From the NCBI GenBank assembly GCA_002501135.1, contig DLRQ01000064.1:1-10554 (forward strand): DNA of 10,554 nucleotides, in the 5' to 3' direction. Source of the stretch: Candidatus Neomicrothrix sp. UBA7884 (GTDB taxonomy: Bacteria > Actinomycetota > Acidimicrobiia > Acidimicrobiales > MedAcidi-G1). Of the stretch, positions 5,491 to 10,554 are shown in pieces (the first letter of the stretch is position 1; every line of letters starts with the position of its first letter). The notes under the pieces were generated by a model. The model was given only the letters and a program-made list of their open reading frames with translations, searched no databases and was not told the origin of the DNA. The position numbers and the translations under genes are program-made.

Positions 5491-5895
5491 GTGTTCTCTA
5501 GATTCAGGCGAGGGGGCCGCTCTGCTGCCGTGGCCACAGACAGTGGGGAGCATGTCGGTCCGGCGCCGGTCACCGACCTGACAGACGGCGACTTCTTTGA
5601 CTTGCTGGACGGGCACGCCACGATCGTGGACTTCTGGGCACCGTGGTGTGGACCCTGCAAGGTCATCCATCCCATGTTCGACGAGCTTGCCCACGCCAAC
5701 GCCGACGAGCTGCTCCACTTTGCCCGCCTGAACGTGGATGAGAGCCGCACCGTCGCTCCGGCGCTGGGAATCATGAGCATCCCGACGATCATGCTCTGCG
5801 ACCTGAGGGGAAACGAGGTGGACAGGCTGGTGGGCATGCCCGACCGCCGCCGCCTCGAGGACCTGATAACCCGGGCGAAGGGCCTGGTCGCCTGA
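5491..5895 (+). CDS. Thioredoxin-family protein with basic N-terminal extension
   Basis: A 134-residue thiol-disulfide oxidoreductase. The active site WCGPCK has Cys53 and Cys56, and the cis-proline is Pro98 in SIPT. TIVDFWAPWCGPC is close to canonical cytosolic thioredoxin. About 25 residues precede the thioredoxin fold, including a basic stretch (RFRRGGR at 4-10). It has no hydrophobic segment, so it is not an exported protein. The GTG start is supported by AAGGAG five bases upstream. It is probably co-transcribed with the AhpD-like gene and is a natural electron donor for it. It could also recycle the ArsC-like selenoprotein, but nothing beyond shared chemistry links those two. It is convergent with the aminopeptidase gene; the 51-base gap has only a weak GGCAG/CTGCC hairpin (5904-5926) without a T-run. 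Confidence 0.93.
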   Translation: MFSRFRRGGRSAAVATDSGEHVGPAPVTDLTDGDFFDLLDGHATIVDFWAPWCGPCKVIHPMFDELAHANADELLHFARLNVDESRTVAPALGIMSIPTIMLCDLRGNEVDRLVGMPDRRRLEDLITRAKGLVA

Positions 5896-5946
5896 CTGCG
5901 GTAGGCAGGAGCAGTGCACCGCTGCCGGTGACTGCGTACCTGTCGA

Positions 5947-8412
5947 TCAACTGGCCGACAGGCGCCGGGCCAGGTTCATGTTCACCAGGCGGCGTTCACG
6001 GTGCTGGGCGACCATCAACGCCCCCTGAGGGACGAGGTGCCCATCAAGGAAGGTGTCGACCCCGGGCTCAATATCAGGGTCAACGAGGGCCCTCACCCCT
6101 TCAAGCATCCGGGCGATGCTGTTCGACGGAAGCCTCGTGGTCAGGTCGCCCCAGTTGTCGGTGAGCACCTGCCACACGAGGCCCCTGTGGTGGCGGTGGT
6201 GCAGCGCCTGCCGGATCAGGAACGGTGCGTCCTGGCTGCGGATACCACCGCTGAGAACCATCTCGAGCAGCTCCTCAACCTGTGTGTGGCCCGGAAAGCC
6301 TGCAAGTGCAAAGAGGTGGCGCTGTTCATCCTGGGCGTTGTCAGCTGTGAGGAAGCGACGTCGGCACTCGTTGAAGGCCGCGTCGTCTCCGTGGGCGGCC
6401 ACCACGGCGACGACGGCCGCAGTAACTGCCGGGTCGTCGGGCCGGTTGTCGAGCCACCGTGACCGGGCCTCGGCAATCACGGGGGCATCGTCGCCGAGCG
6501 TGCCGGCAGCCGACAGGACGAGGCCGCGGAGTTGTCGTGTCCTGTCGTCGTCATCGGCTCCCGGGGTCCAGCCCAGGTTGGCGAGTGGACCCGTCAGGAG
6601 GAGGCCGGCCGCGTCCGCTGACTCCATGTGGAGTGACGGCGCCACCAGGTCGATAGTGGAGAGCGCGCGGACGATCGCCTGCCAGACACCCAGGTCCCGG
6701 TCATCGACAAACCTGGCTGCTGTGGCGTGGAACCGGTGAGGGCCCGTGGCACCGGCCAGCACCAGGGCCCACGTGTCGTCAATCACCGCTGACCGTTCAG
6801 CCGCTGACAACAGGCCCGGGTCACAGGTTGCCGGTGGATCCGAGCGGTGGAAACCCGAGGCGTCGGCATTGAGCGTCAGGAGGTCGCCCTCCAGTGCAAG
6901 CGTGACCTCGCCCGCCGGTGGCAGGAGCACGCGTTGACGGCCGATATTCGTGCGGACGTGCACGGGAATCGTCCACCGGGTTCCATCGTCGACGCCGTCA
7001 TAGCGGAACGGCTGCTGTGTGAGGGTTAGCTCACGACCGTCGACGGAGCCCTTCAGGAGCGGGTGCCCACCCGTGAAGATCCAGCCATCCATGAGGGATC
7101 TGACGGGTTCGCCGGTGGTTTCCTCCAGGGCCTCCCAGAGGTCCTCGTTGCGGGTGTTCCCGTAGAGGTGGGCCTTCAGGTAGTGACGCACGCCGTCCCT
7201 GAAGGCCTCTTCACCCAGGTACTGCTCGAGCATCCTCACCACCGCCGCACCCTTCTCGTAGGTGAGGAGGTCGAACATTCCCTCAGCGTCGGCAGGGGTC
7301 ACCACCGGATACTCGATCGGACGGGTTGAGGCCAGGGAGTCCACGTCGAGGGCAGCCGACCGAGCCGAGCCGAACCCAGTCCAAACATCCCAGTCGGGCC
7401 GGAAGGACTCGACGGCCTTCATCTCCATGAACGTGGCGAAGGCCTCGTTCAGCCAGATGCCGTTCCACCACTCCATGGTGACCAGGTCGCCGAACCAGAG
7501 GTGGGCCAACTCGTGGCTGAGCACCGCAGCGACCCTCTCCAGCTCGGCCTGCGTGGCCGTACCGGGGTCCACCAGCAGGAGGATTTCGCGAAACGTGATA
7601 CAGCCCAGGTTCTCCATCGCCCCGAATGCGAAGTCGGGGAGTGCCACCAGGTCGACCTTGCCGCCGGGAACGTCGATGTCGTACCACTCCTGGAACCACC
7701 GCAGCGAGTGGGCGGCCACCTCCAGGGCGAAGCTACTCAGGTGGCCCCTGCCGGGTGGATGGATCACCCTCACCGGCGTTCCGTCGACGTCGACCGGGTC
7801 GGTGGCCTCAAGTGGCCCCACGACGAAGGCAACGAGGTAGGTGGAGAGAGGGATCGTCTCTTCGAACACCACCCGGTCGGTTCCGTTACCGAGGGGGGTC
7901 CGGGACAGCTCGGCTCCGTTGGAGATCGCCAGCAGGTTCTCTGGAGCCACCAGGGACACGGCGAAGGTGGCCTTCATGTCGGGTTCGTCAAAGCACGGGA
8001 AGGCCCGCCGGGCGTCAGTCGACTGGAACTGCGTGGTAGCAATGGAATCGGTGGTGCCGTCGGAGTTCGTCAGGGTGCTGTGGTAGAAGCCCCTCAGGCG
8101 GTCGTCGAGGGCGCCGGTGAAGTCCAGGTCGAGGATGGCATCCCCGAAGTGGGTTCCCCCCTCCGGAACGAGGGTGATGCGCTCGTTGTCGACGTCGGCG
8201 TGGACGTCCATGTCCCGGGAACCGGTCGAGTCGGTGATGGTCGCCCTGCTCACCGACAGACCCACAGAGTTGAGGACGACTCCTCTGGACTCTTCCTTCA
8301 CCTCGACACGGATGGAAACCGAGCCTGAGAAGGTGCCGTCCTCCAGGTCGGGCCTCATCTCGAGGTCGTAGCGGCGGGGGAGAACGTCACGTGGGAGGCA
8401 GTGATCGGACAT
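5947..8412 (-). CDS. pepN: M1 family zinc metallo-aminopeptidase (aminopeptidase N)
   Basis: An 821-residue cytosolic aminopeptidase removing N-terminal residues from peptides. The substrate-amine exopeptidase motif is GAMEN (264-268). The zinc site is HELAH (300-304) plus Glu323 (NEAF), the exact HExxH-x18-E spacing of the M1 family. Tyr385 (TYEKGAAV) matches the conserved transition-state tyrosine. The N-terminal β-sandwich, with QFQSTDARRAFPCFDEP (128-144), precedes the catalytic domain. From about residue 520 the protein is the α-helical ERAP1-like C-terminal domain. There is no signal peptide. It shares a 92-base divergent intergenic region with the sugar kinase. The start ATG (8410-8412) lacks a Shine-Dalgarno site; a TACGCT hexamer nine bases upstream suggests a near-leaderless mRNA. 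The plus strand opposite also carries long open frames, but their translations resemble nothing. Confidence 0.95.
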   Translation of the reverse strand: MSDHCLPRDVLPRRYDLEMRPDLEDGTFSGSVSIRVEVKEESRGVVLNSVGLSVSRATITDSTGSRDMDVHADVDNERITLVPEGGTHFGDAILDLDFTGALDDRLRGFYHSTLTNSDGTTDSIATTQFQSTDARRAFPCFDEPDMKATFAVSLVAPENLLAISNGAELSRTPLGNGTDRVVFEETIPLSTYLVAFVVGPLEATDPVDVDGTPVRVIHPPGRGHLSSFALEVAAHSLRWFQEWYDIDVPGGKVDLVALPDFAFGAMENLGCITFREILLLVDPGTATQAELERVAAVLSHELAHLWFGDLVTMEWWNGIWLNEAFATFMEMKAVESFRPDWDVWTGFGSARSAALDVDSLASTRPIEYPVVTPADAEGMFDLLTYEKGAAVVRMLEQYLGEEAFRDGVRHYLKAHLYGNTRNEDLWEALEETTGEPVRSLMDGWIFTGGHPLLKGSVDGRELTLTQQPFRYDGVDDGTRWTIPVHVRTNIGRQRVLLPPAGEVTLALEGDLLTLNADASGFHRSDPPATCDPGLLSAAERSAVIDDTWALVLAGATGPHRFHATAARFVDDRDLGVWQAIVRALSTIDLVAPSLHMESADAAGLLLTGPLANLGWTPGADDDDRTRQLRGLVLSAAGTLGDDAPVIAEARSRWLDNRPDDPAVTAAVVAVVAAHGDDAAFNECRRRFLTADNAQDEQRHLFALAGFPGHTQVEELLEMVLSGGIRSQDAPFLIRQALHHRHHRGLVWQVLTDNWGDLTTRLPSNSIARMLEGVRALVDPDIEPGVDTFLDGHLVPQGALMVAQHRERRLVNMNLARRLSAS

Positions 8413-8421
8413 GGTCGTCCG

Positions 8422-8429
8422 AGCGTATA
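8422..8429 (-). promoter_or_regulatory. Candidate -10 element for the aminopeptidase gene
   Basis: On the minus strand TATACGCT contains TATACG and TACGCT, the latter nine bases from the start codon. It is AT-rich against a very GC-rich surround. No convincing -35 is present at 16-18 bases. It would give a 5' leader of only a few bases. Confidence 0.35.
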
Positions 8430-8450
8430 GGGGGCCTCCTGTCGGGGTCG

Positions 8451-8477
8451 GTTACAGGGCCTCCGCCGGGGCAGAAT
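8451..8477 (+). promoter_or_regulatory. Weak candidate promoter for the PfkB-type kinase
   Basis: GTTACA (8451-8456, four matches to TTGACA) and CAGAAT (8472-8477, four matches to TATAAT) are separated by only 15 bases, which is short. A start near 8484 would leave about 20 bases before the kinase ATG. Low confidence. Confidence 0.2.
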
Positions 8478-8504
8478 GTCGGTCCGTCGATCGGATTGGT
8501 GAGC

Positions 8505-9524
8505 ATGACAGGCGAGCAGGTGGCGAGCGGAGATCACACCGTCGACGTGGTGGGAGTGGGAAACGCAATCGTCGATGTCCTCGCGTCGGTGAAGGACGCC
8601 TTTATTGACGAGCACGGTCTCACCAAGGGTGCGATGACCCTCATCGACGCAGATCGTGCAGACTTTCTCCACGGGGTGATGCCGTCGGGGGTCGAGGCCT
8701 CTGGCGGATCGGCTGCGAACACCGTTGTCGGGGTAGCCGCCTTCGGCGGTCGTGCCGCCTACATAGGCAAGGTCGGAGACGACTACCTGGGCGAGGTGTT
8801 CAGGAACGACCTGCGGGCCGTCGGCGTCGGCTTCGACGTTCCGGGGGCCAGTGCCACCGATGGCCATACGACCGCCCGCTGCCTCATCCAGGTCACAGCT
8901 GACGCCCAGCGAACCATGAACACCTACCTCGGTGTGTCGGCCCACCTGGGTACCGACTCGATCGACGTGGACCTGGTCGCCTCGGCCTCGCACCTCTACT
9001 GCGAGGGCTACCTCTGGGACAGGGAGGAGGCTAAGGAGGCCATCCGGTACGCCATGGACATCTCGAGGGCGGCTGGCAGGACTGTCTCGCTTACGCTTTC
9101 CGACGGCTTCTGCGTCGACCGCCACCGTGACGAATGGCTCGAGTTGATGACTGACAAGGTGGATGTCCTCTTCGGCAACGCCAGCGAACTGTGTTCCCTC
9201 TACGGTGTCGACACGCTCGAGGCCGCAGCCGATGCGGTCTCGGAACAGGTGGAGTTGGCGTTCGTGACCATGGGTCCACAGGGCTCCATTGTCGTAGCCG
9301 GCAACGACCGTATGCACGTCGAGGCCGATGAGCTGGATGCCGTGGTCGACACCACCGGTGCCGGAGATCTCTACGCCTCGGGGGTTCTGTTCGGGCTCAG
9401 CCGGGGGGCGTCACTGGACCACGCTGCACGTCTCGGCAGCATCGCCGCCGCTGAGATCATCAGCCATATGGGCGCCCGCCCCGAGGCAGACCTGGTCGAG
9501 GTGGCCCGGACCCTCCTGAGGTGA
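8505..9524 (+). CDS. PfkB-family sugar/nucleoside kinase, adenosine kinase-like
   Basis: A 339-residue ribokinase-superfamily kinase that phosphorylates a sugar or nucleoside hydroxyl with ATP. The PfkB signature 1 region is SGGSAANTVVGVAAFGG (66-82). The NxxE magnesium motif is Asn225-Glu228 (GNASE). Signature 2 is DTTGAGDLYASGV (282-294), with the anion hole and catalytic base Asp288. The N-terminus VDVVGVGNAIVDVLASV is the form seen in the bacterial adenosine kinase-like group, but the substrate cannot be fixed from sequence alone. The frame is open back to 8391, which would overlap the aminopeptidase gene. ATG 8505 is preferred because it starts a few residues before the conserved strand; GTG 8499 is close and possible. 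The stop codon lies 59 bases before the next gene, on the same strand. Confidence 0.9.
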   Translation: MTGEQVASGDHTVDVVGVGNAIVDVLASVKDAFIDEHGLTKGAMTLIDADRADFLHGVMPSGVEASGGSAANTVVGVAAFGGRAAYIGKVGDDYLGEVFRNDLRAVGVGFDVPGASATDGHTTARCLIQVTADAQRTMNTYLGVSAHLGTDSIDVDLVASASHLYCEGYLWDREEAKEAIRYAMDISRAAGRTVSLTLSDGFCVDRHRDEWLELMTDKVDVLFGNASELCSLYGVDTLEAAADAVSEQVELAFVTMGPQGSIVVAGNDRMHVEADELDAVVDTTGAGDLYASGVLFGLSRGASLDHAARLGSIAAAEIISHMGARPEADLVEVARTLLR

Positions 9525-9583
9525 CACCGGTCGGGGCCGCCCGTATCGAAACAGCATCCATGGTCCAGGTAGCGTCACCGACC

Positions 9584-10435
9584 ATGAGCGACACCTACAC
9601 ATGTTTCGACACCGTTGTCTCAGACGGCGTCGCAACCATCACGTTGAACCGTCCCGACAGCCTGAACACGATGACGCCTGCCTTCTGGAGTGAGCTTCCC
9701 CGTCTCGTGCGCCAGATAGACGCCACCGGAGAGGCGCGCGTGGTCGTGCTGGCATCAACCGGCCGTCATTTCAGCGCCGGCATGGACCTGGCCGTGTTCG
9801 GTCAGGGCAGCGGTGGTGACGCTGGCGAGAAAGGGCGGCTCAGGGCGAACCTGCGGTCAAACGTTCTGCACCTCCAGGAGACCTTCACGGCCCTTGAGAA
9901 GGCCCGGATGCCGGTGTTGGCGGCCATCCAGGGAGGCTGCATCGGTGGAGCGGTCGACATGGTGACGGCATGTGACATGAGGTATGCGACCGAGGACGCC
10001 TTCTTTTGCATTCAGGAGATCAACATCGGGATGACCGCCGACGTGGGCACCCTGCAGCGGCTGCCGAAGCTGATTCCTGAGGGTGTCTGCCGCGAGTTGG
10101 CCTACACGGGCCGTCGCATGCCCGCAGTCGAGGCCAAGGCGGTGGGTCTCGTCAACGAGGTGTTCGCCGACCACGCGGCTCTCCTTGACGGTGTTCAAGG
10201 CGTTGCCGCCGAGATCGCTGCGCGGTCGCCGCTGGCGGTATGGGGATCCAAGGAGATGATCACCTATTCGAGGGACCACTCCACCGCGGATTCTCTGGAC
10301 CATATCGCCACATGGCAGGCCGGCATGTGGCAGCCAACGGACATGCTCGAGGCCTTCGGTGCCAAGGCTGAGGACAGGCCAACCCGGTTCGACGACCTGT
10401 TGCCGTTTGAGGGTGGTATTTCAGAAGGCGTCTGA
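9584..10435 (+). CDS. Crotonase family, Δ3,5-Δ2,4-dienoyl-CoA isomerase-like
   Basis: A 283-residue crotonase that resembles the eukaryotic ECH1 type, which shifts two double bonds in β-oxidation of odd-position unsaturated fatty acids. The oxyanion-hole loops are HFSAGMDLAVF (62-72) and QGGCIGGAVDMVTACDMRY (116-134). The three acidic residues of rat ECH1 (Asp176, Glu196, Asp204) align with Asp125, Glu145 and Asp153 at identical 20- and 8-residue spacing, in the contexts GAVDM, IQEINIG and TADVGTLQRLP. The C-terminal part, with YSRDHSTADSLDHIATWQAGM, also matches that family. ATG 9584 gives a normal N-terminus; ATG 9560 or the upstream GTG/ATG in frame would add an unconserved leader. None has a clear ribosome binding site. 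It follows the kinase by 59 bases on the same strand, though a functional link is not obvious. Confidence 0.9.
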   Translation: MSDTYTCFDTVVSDGVATITLNRPDSLNTMTPAFWSELPRLVRQIDATGEARVVVLASTGRHFSAGMDLAVFGQGSGGDAGEKGRLRANLRSNVLHLQETFTALEKARMPVLAAIQGGCIGGAVDMVTACDMRYATEDAFFCIQEINIGMTADVGTLQRLPKLIPEGVCRELAYTGRRMPAVEAKAVGLVNEVFADHAALLDGVQGVAAEIAARSPLAVWGSKEMITYSRDHSTADSLDHIATWQAGMWQPTDMLEAFGAKAEDRPTRFDDLLPFEGGISEGV

Positions 10436-10448
10436 TCGTTCGGGTGTC

Positions 10449-10554
10449 TCAGGTGACCGGCTTCTCCGGAGGGCCGCCCGTGTCGGCATGGTCAAACCTG
10501 AGATCACCGAGACGCACAAGGGCGCCTGCAATCCAGCCACCCAGGCCGGCGAAG
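10449..10554 (-). CDS. C-terminal end of an unidentified gene (truncated by window edge)
   Basis: Read on the minus strand from the window edge, one frame gives 34 residues, beginning FAGLGGWIAGALVRLGDL and ending TGGPPEKPVT before TGA. The hydrophobic, glycine-rich segment followed by a polar tail resembles the end of a membrane-associated protein. I do not recognise a family, and too little is visible to assign one. It would be convergent with the isomerase gene, 13 bases from its stop. Another minus-strand frame is open too, so the call rests on amino-acid composition and tight packing. Confidence 0.35.
   Translation of the reverse strand, partial: FAGLGGWIAGALVRLGDLRFDHADTGGPPEKPVT

Noticed and set aside
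7501..8328. 275-residue plus-strand open frame opposite the aminopeptidase
   Set aside because: The opposite strand has complete GAMEN, HExxH and NEAF motifs in one 821-residue frame. The plus-strand translation is Gly/Val/Arg-rich with no family resemblance.
8355..9317. 320-residue minus-strand open frame opposite the kinase
   Set aside because: The plus strand encodes both PfkB signatures in correct order. The minus-strand product has no motif and would overlap the aminopeptidase start.

Overview
The window is gene-dense, GC-rich bacterial chromosome (G+C clearly above 60% by eye, with GTG as well as ATG starts). The gene families (actinobacterial-type Zn alcohol dehydrogenase with a single-cluster ferredoxin and ferredoxin reductase, crotonases, a DUF4333-type lipoprotein, an M1 aminopeptidase with a C-terminal helical domain) suggest a high-GC actinobacterium. 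An Acidimicrobiia-like or other environmental lineage is a guess. There are no RNA genes, mobile elements or CRISPR arrays.

Layout: (1) 1-184, the C-terminal half of a P-II nitrogen regulator, cut by the window edge. (2) 280-660, an ArsC-family arsenate reductase-like gene whose catalytic Cys12 codon is an in-frame TGA (313-315), followed at the expected distance by a hairpin with a GGUC loop. This is the signature of a selenoprotein with a bacterial SECIS, and it is the most notable item here. A reading that starts after the TGA loses the whole active site. (3) 724-1545 on the minus strand, a crotonase, divergent from (4) a plus-strand operon at 1677-4748: Zn-dependent alcohol dehydrogenase, one-cluster ferredoxin, FAD ferredoxin reductase and an overlapping secreted lipoprotein. 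(5) 4879-5895, a thiol-redox pair: an AhpD-like protein broken by one frameshift, and a thioredoxin. (6) 5947-8412 on the minus strand, an M1 metallo-aminopeptidase, divergent from (7) a PfkB/adenosine kinase-like sugar kinase (8505-9524) and a dienoyl-CoA isomerase-like crotonase (9584-10435). (8) 10449-10554 on the minus strand, the probable C-terminal end of another gene.

How the genes fit together: ADH, ferredoxin and ferredoxin reductase form an NADH-to-ferredoxin electron chain of the kind that serves cytochrome P450s or other oxygenases. No P450 is in the window, so its partner must lie elsewhere. The two crotonases point to fatty-acid or acyl-CoA catabolism. The Sec-ArsC, AhpD and thioredoxin genes all act in thiol or selenol redox chemistry, but they are not one operon. 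No selA, selB, selC or selD gene is visible, so decoding the UGA would need machinery encoded elsewhere in the genome.
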